A stretch of DNA of 64,000 bases from Raphanus sativus (GCF_000801105.2 NC_079512.1:24693848-24757847); one strand, 5' to 3'; positions 36,001 to 48,477 are shown, numbered from the stretch's first letter. Notes: generated by a model from the sequence alone, not told the origin. Translations and numbers: made by a program.

Positions 36001-36664
36001 GTGAAAACTAGGCCTGGACATTTTACCCGGATCCGAAGATCCGACCCGAAACCGACCCGAAAAAATCCGGTCCGGGTAGGAACCGACCCGATCAAATTAC
36101 CCTATCGGGTCTTGTTGTAGAGGGCCCGCGGGTCGTGGACCCGACCCGACCCGAATCCGGAACCCGACGAGTACCCGAATTAATAATGTAAATTAAATAA
36201 AATGTATCGAGGGGGAGTCGAAGACGGGTTATTTGTCTACATATCAAAGGGGTCAACTACTAGGAGGCAACCAATTATTGTTCTATCTTGCATAGTTAAG
36301 TATATATACATATTTTAATATAATAAAAACAAAAATTTTAAATAAAATTTCAAATATTTTCGGATATATTAATATTTTCACATGTTTTTTTGTATTTTTA
36401 GGTATTTTTAGGTCGTACCCAAACCGAACCCGACCCGAACCCGACCCAGAATCAAACCGATAAATTCTAGTTACCCGAATGGGTCCAACTATCTAAGACC
36501 CGACCCGACCCGGACCCGGTACGACCCGAACCGACCCGGAACCGAAAATTTAAAATTACCCTATCGAATCCTAAACTCCTAGACCCGAAAGACCCGGACC
36601 CGGACCCGAAAGAACCCGACCCGAATCCGACCTGACGATCCGAATGCCCATGCCTAGTGAAAAC
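36001..36664. mobile_element. hAT-type MITE with perfect 8-bp TSD
   Basis: A 648-bp element (36009-36656) begins TAGGCCTGGACATT and ends AATGCCCATGCCTA, forming imperfect terminal inverted repeats. It is bounded by a perfect 8-bp duplication GTGAAAAC (36001-36008 and 36657-36664). An 8-bp duplication with TAGG..TGG ends fits the hAT superfamily. Its interior is dense in CCGACCCGAACC words. It has no transposase. Confidence 0.85.
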
Positions 36665-38655
36665 ACACTATTTTGATGTAGTTTCAACACTTCTTTTTCT
36701 CTAACCACTACATTACTAAGTTACAAATTTTGTTATCACCTAATATATACAATACATAAATTTGTTATGTAATTATATTACATAAAATTTATCATGTAAT
36801 TATATTATATAAATAAAACATATAACACTTGAGTTTTTTCTTTTATAATTTACTATTTGAACATATAATATAATATTAAAATAAACTATTTCAATATATG
36901 TAATATATTGATTATATATATTACTATATGAATTTATTTTCTTATTAATATTATTTAATATTTTATTAATTAAAAGTAAATAAATAGTATTAAGCATAGT
37001 GTATCACACTAAATTTGGTGTACTATTATAGTTTTACATTAAATACTGTAATTTTTTGAGTTGAGTAAAAATTAGTGTAAAAATACACTAGAATGGTGTT
37101 GTTGGGTTCAAAATAGTCTAATCATGCAGCTTATCTTTGGTATTTTTAATTGAATGATATATAACTATAGTGGATTTTAGCCTAGGTAGGAACATATTAG
37201 GGAAGTCTAACCAATAATACGAAATCCACTATGATTATGAACCTATAACCAACAAAAACTATAATTAACTAAATGACAAAAGCAACTATATGGCTATAAT
37301 ACACACTTCAAAATATGTATTAACTGCTAGTTTGCCCTTCATTCACATTTACATAATCTTTCTTCCTTTTCTTCTTTTGTTTATTATAAATATATATGTC
37401 TTCTTGCCTCTAATTTTAAATACCTTTAGTTTTACTAGAAAAATCTACTCAATTTTATAATTTACTTGTATAAAAATGTATTTTTGTTTCTACACATAAA
37501 ATATTTTGAAAATTTTAAACACATACGTATATTTTTTAAAAATGTTATATAAATTGAGACTAAGTTGAATATTATATATTTATGTACTATATAATACTAA
37601 ATTTATTCTATAGTACATAAATTGCTGTCATGTGCTATATTCTCTTCTAGTAACTCTGACAATAATTCCACTGCCTATTTCGCAGATCAATTTTTCTCCT
37701 TTATTTTTTTATTTTTGTTTTTTTACCATTTTATTAACTAAAAAATAAGTACACAATACAAAGAGTTATATAAAACAACAAACACAATTAAACACAATTT
37801 TTTATTTTTGTTATCTCCGGAAAATGAACAATAACATATATTATTTTTTGTATTTTATTCTCTTTAAAAAATATAAAACAATAATATAATTTAACAATCC
37901 CTCTCCCGCCTTCTCCTTCAAAATTTCTTCATTTTCTTTTTTAACCGCATAATGTGTTATTGATATGAATCGCTGTTTTATACTATTCTTTTAATAAGCA
38001 TAATATAGTATAAAAATGTTGCCAAAAAAACAAAAAAAAAAGCATAAATATAAAACCACATATTAAATTAATAAATACTTATGCGCAGAGAAGAATTGAA
38101 TAGTCCTTTTTCAAGCCAGATTGTCACATCTAAAGTAAATCAGACTAGTTGAACCGGTTTGAAACCGACGAATAAATAGACCAAAATTACATCCTTCAAC
38201 CGACTCGCTTCCACCGCGATATATATTTTTCATCCCTTGTTTTAACGTGGGATGACAGGTGGGAGCGAATTCTAGTGCATTTCATGTAAGATTTTACTTT
38301 CAACACGGTTCGTCAGAAACAATGGACCACTTTCCTGACTATCCTTGCTATTATTGTTATTATTATGTGTGATAATATTTACTACATTTCTTACACATCA
38401 AAGAGAGAGTCAAGCTCCACATATCTTTAGATGCAATTATACAAATAATATTAACTTGTCATCTACTACAAGCTTGGATTTATATATGTTGGATTCACTG
38501 TTGTGTGTATCTTTGTCCCGTTGCTATTTATATCATTTGTATTTATTTTTTTGACAAAGATTTCTATCGTTTATATTATATACAATAACGCGGCTTTAAA
38601 ATGTACTACCATATTTTGGGTGTTTGACAGACAGTTGTATTAATCATAAAACGTA
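36665..38655. other. A+T-rich spacer, no gene
   Basis: Very A+T-rich, no coding signal. A possible A-tailed insertion lies near 37998-38050 (8-bp repeat AAGCATAA around a segment ending GTTGCC plus A-rich). Nothing else is recognised. Confidence 0.4.
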
Positions 38656-39641
38656 CTAGATCATGACCCGCGCGTCTGCACAGATTTATTTTTGATTCAC
38701 ATATTTTATATACACGTTGTATATTATTTAAGATTTATAATATAAAAAAATTTAAATAACCCGGATCCAAAAAAAATCAAACCGGACCAAAATTTTTCAA
38801 ATACCTACTTAGATCCAAATGTTGAGGACTCGAAGAACTCATACCTGAAAATGAAATGAACAGATTTATACCTGACCCCATAAGCTAAATTCCAAAGATA
38901 ATATCTTTTGTTATATTTTTAATTCATTTTGTTGGGATGGTGAAATTTACTATTTATTCGGAAGATTTTAGCTAATTTAATGGTATATATTTGTAGGTTT
39001 CTTTTTTCTGAACAGGAAAAAATAAAAAATAAAAATTTGATTTTTGATTAAATTTATCTTATATAACAAATTGTTGCTATAAATAATTTTTATAAAAACT
39101 AATTTGTAACAGTAATATCATTTTTGTTATAAATTAGAATATTATGGTTTATAGAATCAAAGTATAAAGTTAGTCGTCTTCATAGTATTGCTAATATTGA
39201 TAGATATAAGTTAATGAATACAGACAATATATTGTATTATTAGTAATTTGTCGTATAGTATTATATGTTAGTAGATGTGTTATTAATAATCTATTTTATA
39301 GTATAATATGTTAGTGGATGTATCTAGCTTATAGTAAAATGTATGCAATATAAGGAAACATGCATAGTGGATATAATAATAAGGTAAGAAGTGAAATACT
39401 ATGGTAATGGTTGATATTAATTATTTATAAAAATCATGTCTAATGTATGCAATATAAGGAAACATGCGCAGTGAATATAATAATAAGGTAAGAAGTGAAA
39501 AACTATGGTAATAGTTGATATTAATTATTTATAAAAAGACATATCTAATAATAAGTAGATTAATATAACATTAATTACATAAGGTCCAACTTTAAAATCC
39601 ACCTAGAAGAAGTTGTAATGTTTCTGTTTTAATAAGATAGA
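38656..39641 (-). mobile_element. Non-autonomous Helitron, 986 bp
   Basis: The minus-strand 5' end is TCTATCTTATTAAAACAGAA (plus 39641 leftwards) and the 3' end CTAG at 38656-38659; flanking A and T fit. The terminal hairpin is half destroyed: one arm reads CCGCGCG but the other TCTGCACAG where TCCGCGCGG is expected. The differences are C to T and G to A at CpG sites, the footprint of methylated-cytosine deamination. It holds a 104-bp tandem duplication (39341-39545) and no coding capacity. Confidence 0.75.
39341..39545. repeat. 104-bp tandem duplication in Helitron
   Basis: GTATGCAATATAAGGAAACA starts at 39341 and again at 39445; the two copies run to about ATTAATTATTTATAAAAA with only a few substitutions. 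It is a two-copy tandem repeat inside the Helitron, younger than the element itself. Confidence 0.85.
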
Positions 39642-39840
39642 TATAAAATTGCACCCTGGATTCAAAAATAATATGAAAAATACTTGTTTTTTGACTAGTA
39701 GATTTATTTTGGTTTGTCTTGACAAAAGAAAATAAAGATATTCATAAAACCATGTTGCAAATAATCTAATATTATTTTAGAAATTAGGCAACTAATTCTT
39801 TTCTGATAAATACTATATTTTTTTCCTTTCAGAATATTTT

Positions 39841-40120
39841 AAGACATCTCCAATAATATTCTATAATATTTCACTATAAAATTAAATAATTCTAATATAG
39901 AGTTGGATTCTCTCTGATAGTTTACTCTATAATATAGTTACTCTATAATAGAATAGAATATATTTTTTTGTTTTTTATTCTATAAAATAATAATATTCAT
40001 CTATATTTCATTATACAATAGAGTAACTCTATTATTGAAACAAATTCAATTCTATAATATAATTATTTTATTTTAGAGTAAAATATTAAAAAAATTATAG
40101 GATACCATCGGAGATGGTCT
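39841..40120. mobile_element. Tourist-like MITE, about 280 bp
   Basis: The left end (TTAAGACATCTCCAATAA) and right end (CGGAGATGGTCTTAA) are inverted repeats, and both sides then run into TATAG/TTCTATAA-rich inverted sequence. The AGACCATCTCC terminal word is common in crucifer MITEs. The TTA/TAA border is compatible with a PIF/Harbinger-derived (Tourist) MITE, but a clean 3-bp duplication cannot be separated from the TTAA palindrome. Confidence 0.6.
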
Positions 40121-40424
40121 TAAAATTAATATCGATAACATTGGTTAGCTAATTATAAGTCTTTTTTATTCAGAAGCTAAGTACTTTCTTATATAAAAGG
40201 AATGTTAGGTGTCTACTAGCATAATTTACATGACAACAAGAAAACTTCTCTAACAGTTTGTTATAACTTATATCAATATATCTCCCTCTAATGAGTAACA
40301 ACACTGTTTTTTCTGTATTTTATCACAAGCACTTGGCTAATATTGATTTTATATGGCATTTCATATTTTCTTGTGAACTAATAGATTAATCCACCAAAGC
40401 CGAATATGATCTCTCTAAAAAAAT

Positions 40425-40490
40425 TTTATCCAAATGATAACTTGCATATATAATAAAAAAAAACTTTATCCAAACGATAACTTGCATATA
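40425..40490 (+). repeat. 26-bp direct repeat around A-rich insert
   Basis: TTTATCCAAATGATAACTTG plus CATATA (40425-40450) recurs with one mismatch at 40465-40490. Between them is TAATAAAAAAAAAC. The repeat is longer than usual for retroposon target duplications, so it may also be a local duplication. Confidence 0.4.
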
Positions 40491-41389
40491 AACTAAAACA
40501 AATAAATAAACATCATATTGTTATTATAATACTTAGGTAACTATTATAATCTGCTTTTGATATTTTTATAATATTATAATATGTAATATTTATAAATTAT
40601 ATTAAACCGATGTTGTATCGTATAGTTAACAAGTCATAAAATCTCATAAATGCGTCAATTTATAACTATTATATCATTTATACAAATTTTTAATAATATT
40701 TAACATGCAACCATACACATATGTAAATTCTTGTACTCTAATCACTGTGTTTCAACCAATCAAATTCTAAAAGCGTGACTAAATATTAACCTAGCATTGG
40801 GTTGCCAGTGCCACCTGAATCGGTTTCCAAAGAAATATTATTCGATTTTTTTTTGAAAAATATATTATTCGATTTTTTAATTTTAATGTAATAACAAGTC
40901 GAAATTTTTACTTTGTATTTAACTGATGAAAGTTATCATAGTTGTTTGAGATTGCTATTTTGGTACCTTAAAACTCCAGAAGGGGATAATAGTTTGCTTT
41001 ATCTGGTTAGCTGCTTGAATCACATCTGAACTTTATTATTTTATTTTCTAATCACGCAAGTGTGTCCTTTTCACTAAATGAAAAGAGATATTCGTGTTGT
41101 ATTTTATTCAGCTAAATAACTATATAGCTTTTAGTGTGCTTAAAAAACTTAGTATATTCAGTTTATTTTAGTATTTATAATATAAATGAGAGAGAAAAAA
41201 ACAAAATTATACTTCAATCGTCACTTGACGATTTCACACCTTATTTTCACACCACCTTATAAATTAATTAAAAAACTATATTCTCAGCTCTGTCTTCTCA
41301 TCTCTTTCAAAGACGCCTCTCTTTATTTACAAGTAACCCTAGAAAACGCCTCTTATTCTCTTGACGTCACAAAGACTTCGATCCCAGTA
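40491..41389. other. GT-3a upstream region
   Basis: A+T-rich. A direct repeat ATATTATTCGATTTTT occurs at about 40835 and 40862 around TTTGAAAAAT, a possible micro-insertion. The frame of GT-3a is open upstream to 41186 but is not conserved-looking; a long leader is likely. Confidence 0.4.
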
Positions 41390-43151
41390 ATGGACCGACG
41401 TAACCCTTTTCACCACCACCATCAGCTTCATCACTTGATCCAACAGCAACAGCTCCCTCCACCGCCGCAGAGCACGCCGGCGGCGATGGATCTCGGTGGT
41501 GGAGGAGGAGGTGAGAGAATCCCACAGTGGAGCATAGATGAGACAAAGGAGCTTTTGGGTATAAGAGAAGAGCTTGATCAGACTTTCATGGAAGCCACAC
41601 GTACTAAGCTACTTTGGCAAGTCGTCGCCGCTAAAATGGCCGACAAGGGTTTTGCTCGGAGCGCGGAACAGTGTAAGAGCAAGTGGAAGAACCTCGTCTC
41701 TAGATACAAGGTTACCCCTCTAACTATCGATCTATTAGTTATTCCCTCTAGATATACTAAATTAAATATACAATTATACATACACCCGTTGAGGTTGTTC
41801 TATGATCATTATTACAAGTATATGCATGCATCATGGTTAGAAGTATGCTATATCATTCTAAAAATTATGATTGTGTATATATTCTTTCTTGCACAAAAAA
41901 GGTTTATGTATTCTTTCATTTGCGGTGAGTATGCATATTAACCACCTAGCTAGTCTATGCGTGGTGTATGTATAGATGAACTATATTACACATATTTCAA
42001 CTAATAAGTTTAACCTAATCTCGTAGGTTGTTTAGACCGTGCCATTAGTGGAAACAAGTTAGATATTAGACTTTTATGCGTTTAATTCATGGTGAGTTTC
42101 ATGATACGGCTTAATTATGTTCACATTTGATCCGCGTTATACATTAGTACTATAGTATGTTCTTTTTTATAATTAACACTACTAATATTTCACATGGTAA
42201 TTGGTGAGTAATTAAATAATATTTCGTGTTAATAAATCCACAAAGAAAAAACAATTATCGTTATATGTAACCGGATGCAAGACCTTAATTATTAAGAAAC
42301 GTTTTACTGGTCACATGATAATTGAATACGCCTACATATGTAGATACGACGTTAAATACAAGGCAACAAAAGTAGCATGCATGATATTAAGTTACATGCA
42401 TGAAAAACATATATACGGTCACTTGGCTAGAAACGTGCAGCGTATGCCAGTAATGTTATTGTTATATTCACATGCATGACAAACATATAGTTTGTGTATA
42501 TTGACTACACATATTACATATTGAATATGTATGGGACAGGTGTGTGAAACGACTGAGCCAGAAGCAATTAGGCAGAAGTTCCTATTTTACGACGAGATCC
42601 AATCGATTTTCACAGCAAGAATGCAAAGAATGTTGTGGTCAGAACCAAGAACTTCTTCGAAGAGAAAACATAATCAGTTTTCATCCGAAGAAGAAGAAGA
42701 TGTTGAGGAGCTAAATCAAGACATCAACGAGGAATTATTGTCTTTTGTCGAGACACGCAAGAAAGATGCAGAAGTGATTACTACTGGTACTTCTACTAAT
42801 CCAAAAAAACGTGCGAAAAAAGGAAAAGGCACTAGCAAAGCTGAAACCGCGGGTAATACATTAAAAGAAATGTTGGAGGACTTTATGAGGCAAACGGTGA
42901 AGATGGAGAAAGAATGGAGAGATGCATGGGAGATAAAGGCGAGAGAGAAGGAGAAGAGAGAGAAAGAGTGGCAGAGGAGAATGGCGGAGCTAGAGGAGGA
43001 AAGAGCCGCCGCAGAGAGATGGTGGATGGAGAGAGAGGATGAGAGGCGGCTGAGAGAAGAAGCTAGGGCTCAGAAGAGAGATACTCTCATAGATGTTTTG
43101 CTTAATCAGCTTAACAGAGATCACGATGATGATCAACATCAAGGCTTCTAA
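41390..43151 (+). CDS. GT-3A: Trihelix transcription factor GT-3a
   Basis: Two exons, 41390-41710 and 42540-43151 (829-bp intron, phase 0), give 310 residues. GT factors bind GT-elements in promoters; GT-3a/b form a small subgroup with one trihelix. Residues 1-40 are His/Gln/Pro-rich. The trihelix is IPQWSIDETKELLGIREELD, then WQVVAAKMADKGFARSAEQC and KSKWKNLVSRYK, showing the three spaced tryptophans. The second exon holds the conserved central helix (FYDEIQSIFTARMQRMLW), a basic stretch PKKRAKKGKG likely to be a nuclear signal, and a long charged coiled coil. Start MDRRNPF agrees with At5g01380. The frame is open upstream to 41186, but that part has no family similarity. Confidence 0.94.
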
Positions 43152-44077
43152 AATTTTCTATTTTATTTAAGCATGGGTTAATTATTATAGCTAGTTCCTT
43201 AATAGTTACTTAAATCCCATTTAAGTCATTCTAACTAATTTTGTTTCTTTATATGAGTAACTGGAAGTTGAAAACGAGAAATCAAAATTTGATATATGTC
43301 CATGGTATGTTTCTTCTTTTACTTGAAACTCAACCAGATTCGATTGGATTGAATTTCTTGTTTGCTCAGGTAAATTTCTTATAGGTGTTCAAAATCAAAT
43401 TGGTTTAGTATTTTTTTTAGCTACTTTATAGTCTGCTAGTAAGAATGCCTCTTAATTTTTAATCACTCGATAAACAAAAACTAAACAAAAGTCTTTATTC
43501 TCAAGTCACATTGGCCCACTTCACCGCGTTATTTGCGATCATATATAATCTATTTTCGTAAGCCAGCTATTTGAGTTACGGATTTGATTTCTTTCTTTTC
43601 TTCGCTTTTCATGAGACAGCTACCGAATGTTAGCAGAAAAAAACAGATACCAAGCAGATCGCCACACAGTTAAAACCGTGTCCTAGGGGGTTCACACAAT
43701 AGTTCGTTTTATTTCTTTTAATACCATTTCGTGTATAAAGAGGGGTCATCATTTGATCCATCAGCTCAATTGGATAGAAATCGAACCTTTAAATTAGTAA
43801 GCACTAAAAGATCCACAAGTACAAACTTTCAGAGCATAATTAATGGGGAAGACCCATTTGAAATTTTTATAGCATGATTTAACATTTTTCAGCTAAAAAA
43901 TGTTTTCTATAATTCTTATTTAATAGACATTTTTTAATTTTTTAATTAAAAATTAAGAAACGTAGTTTATATTATAATAAAAACTTCATCCAAAAATATC
44001 TCAAATGGAAAGTTTTATCCATTGGGGTTCTAAACATCTACATATGTATATATATATACTATACACATACACATATA
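43152..44077. other. Intergenic spacer
   Basis: GT-3a 3' UTR and A+T-rich spacer. I see no gene, repeat array or terminal repeats. Confidence 0.5.
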
Positions 44078-44252
44078 CAGTGGCAGACGCAGGTAAAGAC
44101 GTACAAGGTCATGTGCCTCATCTCTTTTAAAGTTTTCCTTTTGTAATCACTATCAATTCTTGTAATGTTCTTCTAACCTTACAGTTAAATATAATGAAAT
44201 AGAATTATGTGTCTAGTCTGAATTGACTCCTAGATCCTCCACTACATATATA
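44070..44252. mobile_element. hAT-like MITE, 167 bp
   Basis: The element 44078-44244 starts CAGTGGCAGACGCAGG and ends CCTAGATCCTCCACTA (inverted repeat, imperfect). Flanks CACATATA and CATATATA match at 7 of 8 bases, consistent with an 8-bp hAT duplication, though both lie in TA-rich sequence. The CAGTGGCGGATC-type end is widespread in plant hAT MITEs. Same end type and same length as 52813-52979. Confidence 0.55.
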
Positions 44253-44867
44253 TAGATGTTTAGAACTCTAAGAGCTTGATTGGTACCGTAGTTAGATGGG
44301 CTGAAAGCTCTCTTATATCCAATCACAATAATAATTAAAGCATATGAAATAGCATTGGCGGCTTCTATCTGCTCCATTTGATAATGCTCTTTAATGAAGC
44401 TTTTAAAGGAGCATTCTACCCTAATAATTGATAATTACCAAAATGCCCTAACATATTTAACTAAAATTTGCGAAGATAATTCCATAATATTTTCAAAACC
44501 CTAATCATAACTGTTACGTAAGTTTTGTTATAAAAAGACGAAATCAAAGATCTGTGCTCGGCCAAAAAAAAAGCCGTCAAGAACTTCAAATTGAAAGTAA
44601 GGTATGTTGTTGTTTTTAGCTTATATAATTCATTGATCATATATGATTATTATTCACTCAAAACTTGTGTTTTACATGAGAAGGTAGCTGTGCTAGTTTT
44701 TTTCTAACGTAGAACAATGATTTTCATTAGTCATAGTTCATGTGGTTGCTTTCTAACATGTTATTTTATTAATTTTCACGATGAACTTGTGTTATTTTTC
44801 TTGTTTCTTATATTTTAAAGCACACTAAAATATAATAGTTTTGTATAATTTATGAAAAACAGAAACG

Positions 44868-45954
44868 ATGTCGAACCCACAAGATCCTACGCAACCATCG
44901 AGTAAGCAACCAACGAGTAAGGTATGACTACATATATACATTAAATTGATGTTACGTTGTTCTTTGATTGCTGTTTGTATAATTATATATATTGCTTCTC
45001 TGGATTTTTAGCCAAAATTTATTTGGACACATGAGATGAGTCATGAGATGTTAGTATTAGCTAATGGTGAAAAAGACAAAGGACATTGGAAAGGCACATG
45101 TTTTAATGAAATGGGAAGACAAAACATTCGAGCAGGATTTTTGACCAGGTTTGGTTTGAATATACCATGGGGGAAATTCAAAAGTCGCCTTGAACATCTA
45201 CGAAGGCAGTATGATATATATAAACGTGTCACAAAGAATGCGACTGGGTTAGGTTTCACTGAATTTGGTGAGATTGATATGAGTGCAGATTGGTGGGATC
45301 AGCTAATTAAGGTACTTTTTAATAAGCTCTAATTACTGGTTCATTTTTTTTTTTTTACAATTTTTAATCAACTTAAAACATTTATGTTCATTGTAGGCAT
45401 GTCCAGAAGCCACGAAACTCCGTGTCCATCCGTTGCGTGATATTCCACTCCTTGATTCTTTATACCTTAAAGTTACAATCTCGGTTAGTGAAGGTTGGCA
45501 ACATCAAGAAGGACCGAGCCAACTGCCTCAGCGTATAGAATCTGAAGAAGAATATGACGAGATATCATCTCCAATCAATATGCCTGAAGATAATCAAAAG
45601 ACTCACCAGGCGCATAGTTCCAAAAGAGCACATCAAGAAAAAACCTCCAGAATAAGATCTTCTCGGAAAAAGCCCAATTTAGATCATTGGGACCGTATCA
45701 CAAGTACGTTAGAAAATCAAGAGAGGTTTTGGTCAGCAGGTCGACAAACATTTGACTCCTTTAACCCATTTAATACTGCTATATGCACAGAGGAGTTGTT
45801 GAAGCTGTCTACCCTAGACCAAGAAAGTGAGCTGTACTGGGCATCTCTTGATTACCTAGCTAGCAACGAGAATGGACGTCAAATCTTTATGACGTTACCG
45901 AATGAGAAACAAAAAATAAAGTATCTCGAAAGGGTTACTGGAAAAATGAACTAG
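44868..45954 (+). CDS. Harbinger ORF1, Myb/SANT-like protein
   Basis: Three exons (44868-44921, 45012-45311, 45397-45954) join in frame to 303 residues, starting MSNPQDPTQPSSKQ. The second exon encodes a Myb/SANT-like DNA-binding domain (WTHEMSHEMLVLANGEKDKG, then GRQNIRAGFLTRFGLNIPWG and RRQYDIYKRVTKNATGLGFT), the family that is partner to PIF/Harbinger transposase. The C part is polar with a basic region (SRKKPNLDHWDRI). In the family this protein brings the transposase to the nucleus and to the element ends. No inactivating change was seen. Confidence 0.8.
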
Positions 45955-46225
45955 ATGCTTTATATTTTCTCTGTGTTTTAAGCTTGGGTGTTTGCTTTGG
46001 ATTTATGAATTTAAATTGGTGTTTGCTTTGGATTTATGAATTTAAATGTGTATCACATGACGTGGTGTTTTTCTGAATTTATATGAGTTTTTTGCTTTAA
46101 TTTGGATGTTTGCTTTGAATATTGTGTATGCTTCTTCTTTATTTTCTAATGTTTACGTAACGTTGTTATATACTTGTCGTATGCTAACTTTTTAGTATAT
46201 TATATTTGTTTTTCAGGAAGTTGCC

Positions 46226-47391
46226 ATGGTATGTAATCAAAACATACTTATGGTAATTCGATTGTTGGTCGAAAGTGCATATCCTAATCCTTACGGTGAT
46301 AGACAGTTGATGAGAACAGACCGAGGCCGTGGATTGCGTCATACAATGCAGATGATTAATGGTTCTGGTAGAGAATGCTATGAAACGGTACGAATGAATA
46401 AAGAAACTTTTATAGAGTTATGTGATACTTTAAGGAACAAGTATAACCTAGAAGAGTCACGTGAGTGCTCATTAGAAGAGGCTGTGGCAATGTTTTTGGA
46501 AACACTTGGACATGATGAAGTACAACGACAAATTGCTAAGAACTTTCAGCGTAGTCAGGAGACGGTGAACCGAAAATTTATGGAGGTATTAGATGCTGTC
46601 CTTCTTCTCTCCAAGGATATATTAAAGCCTTGTCATGATGAGTTTAATCAGACAAGCAATCGTCTATACTCTAATAAAAGGTTCTGGCCTCATTTTCGTG
46701 ATTGTATTGGAGCTCTTGATGGTACTCATGTGTCAGTAAGGGTCAGAAGTGATCAAAAAGAAAGATTTTGGAATGTGAGAAAGCAATTTGCCTCAATGAA
46801 CGTACTTGCTATTTGTAACTTGGATATGAAGTTCATATATGCGTATGTCGGGACTCCAGGCAGAGCACATGATACAAAAGTTCTTACTTATTGTGCGCAG
46901 AGTGACACATTTTTCCGACACCTCCAGAAGGAAAATATTTTGTTGTTGATTCTGGATATCCAAACAGAAAAGGATATTTAGCTCCATACCGTAGAACAAG
47001 ATACCACCCACATCAGTGGGGTGATGGACCACCTAGTAGTGCAAGTGAATGGTTTAACAAACGTCATTCGTCTTTACGTTCAGTGATCGAACGTTCGTTT
47101 GGGGTGTGGAAAGCTAAGTGGCGGATTCTGAAAAATGAGGCACGTTATAACTTACCGATGCAATGCAAAATAGTCGTTGCGACAATGGCCCTTCATAATT
47201 TTATACGTGATTCAACCACAAAAGATGATGATTTTGATGAGTACGAAAGGATGGAAGAACAAGAATTGAACGGTTCGAATATAGAAGATGCAGCAGAAGT
47301 TGAAGTCATGCGTTATGAACCTACAGGAGATACTTACATGGCAGAAGTACGTAACCATATCGCAGAAAGTATTTGGAATGCTCGCTATTAG
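46226..47391 (+). pseudogene. Harbinger transposase, one frameshift
   Basis: A DDE superfamily (DDE_Tnp_4) transposase of about 388 residues, broken only by a 1-base deletion at about 46911-46916. Before it: LRHTMQMINGSGRECYETVR, a helix-turn-helix-like region (VQRQIAKNFQRSQETVNRKF) and the first catalytic Asp in CIGALDGTHVSVRV. After it, in the next frame: the second Asp in YFVVDSGYPNRKGYLAPYRR and the catalytic Glu in SVIERSFGVWKAKWRIL, then ALHNFIRDS. No stop codon lies in either part. The single lesion implies recent inactivation, or a sequencing error. Confidence 0.85.
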
Positions 47392-48477
47392 TTAATTAAT
47401 TTAGCTTACTTTGTTTTTCATAAGATTGTTTTTAGTTGCTGGAAAACTTGTGTACGTGATTTGTTTTTAGTTGCTGGAAAACTTGTGTACGTGATCATTT
47501 GTTCTTTTTCTTTTTTCTTTAATTCTTTAGTTTTAATTATGTCTATTTTGGTCATTTAATATTTTAAATGCTACAGCTTTGCCAATCATATAATTTGATT
47601 GTAACTAATATAGCATACAGCTTCTGCTGCATACTGCTTCTGCTGCTTATTGCTACTGTTTCTGCTAATGCTTTACCTAATAGGTAGAATTTCTTATTGG
47701 AGATGTTTTAAGAGACTCCATTGATCATGATCTCTCATATATCGTTTTTGCGGTTTCTTACTTTATTTTTACTAGATATATTCTTTTGGTAGACTAGGTC
47801 AAATATTTTATAATTTGAAGTTTAAATAAGTTAAGAGTGGGAAAATAACATGTGAACCCCAAACGAAAAAAGTAGAAACGTACAACAAAAAAAAACGTCA
47901 AAGAAGTAACGTTAGAAGGAGTGCCCAAGAAAAGAGTAACGTTAGAAGAAGACCATAATTTGCATGTGAAATAGACATAAAGGAGACAGAGTACGTATTT
48001 CGAAGCTACGGGGTTCTGCAAACTTCAGAATAAACTGATATGACTGTTTTCGGACCATGTAATGTATTTTAAATTGTTTCATATATCAAATTTGATTTCA
48101 TTCTTTGTGATTAAAGCTTTCTTTCGTATAGAAATATCAGCTGTGACTATAGGAGTCATCAAGATTATCCTTGTGCTATCTGGTCATCGTGTGATCAGCA
48201 ATAAACAAATCATACGTATTAAATATTTCATTATATCTTAAATTCAAATGTATGATATTTCCGTCATTAATTTATTTTTTGCCAATTAAACATTCGCAGT
48301 TCATTTTAAGGTCAAATATAGATTCAGAGGAAACATAAACTATATGCATCGTAACAATTTCAGGAATTATAAAATGATGATAATTACGGCTGTTGTGACT
48401 TGTGAGTCTCTGGTTAACGACTGGATATATTATGAGATATGATAGAACGACATAGGCTGATGATTAAGAAGTAAAAA
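47392..48477. other. Harbinger right flank and spacer
   Basis: It includes a 35-bp direct duplication near 47427-47495 (TTTTTAGTTGCTGGAAAACT unit) and the micro-retroposon at 47905-47948. No gene is seen. Confidence 0.45.
47905..47948 (+). repeat. Micro-retroposon (16 bp)
   Basis: A perfect 14-bp repeat AGTAACGTTAGAAG (47905-47918 and 47935-47948) encloses GAGTGCCCAAGAAAAG. The tail is A-rich but not pure, suggesting some age. Confidence 0.5.

Larger units (their letters stand above)
44271..47690 (+). mobile_element. PIF/Harbinger DNA transposon
   Basis: This stretch carries both genes typical of an autonomous PIF/Harbinger element: a Myb/SANT-like DNA-binding protein (44868-45954) and a DDE transposase (46226-47391), same strand, 270 bp apart. 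The left end probably begins GAGCTTGATTGG after TAA at about 44271. Subterminal AGCATTGGCGGCTTC at the left has a loose inverted counterpart near 47640-47680. The exact right end and 3-bp duplication were not resolved, so the outer coordinates are approximate. Confidence 0.7.

Noticed and set aside
41186..41389. N-terminal extension of GT-3a from 41186
   Set aside because: Open by chance in a leader-like region; the conserved protein starts at MDRRNPF (41390).
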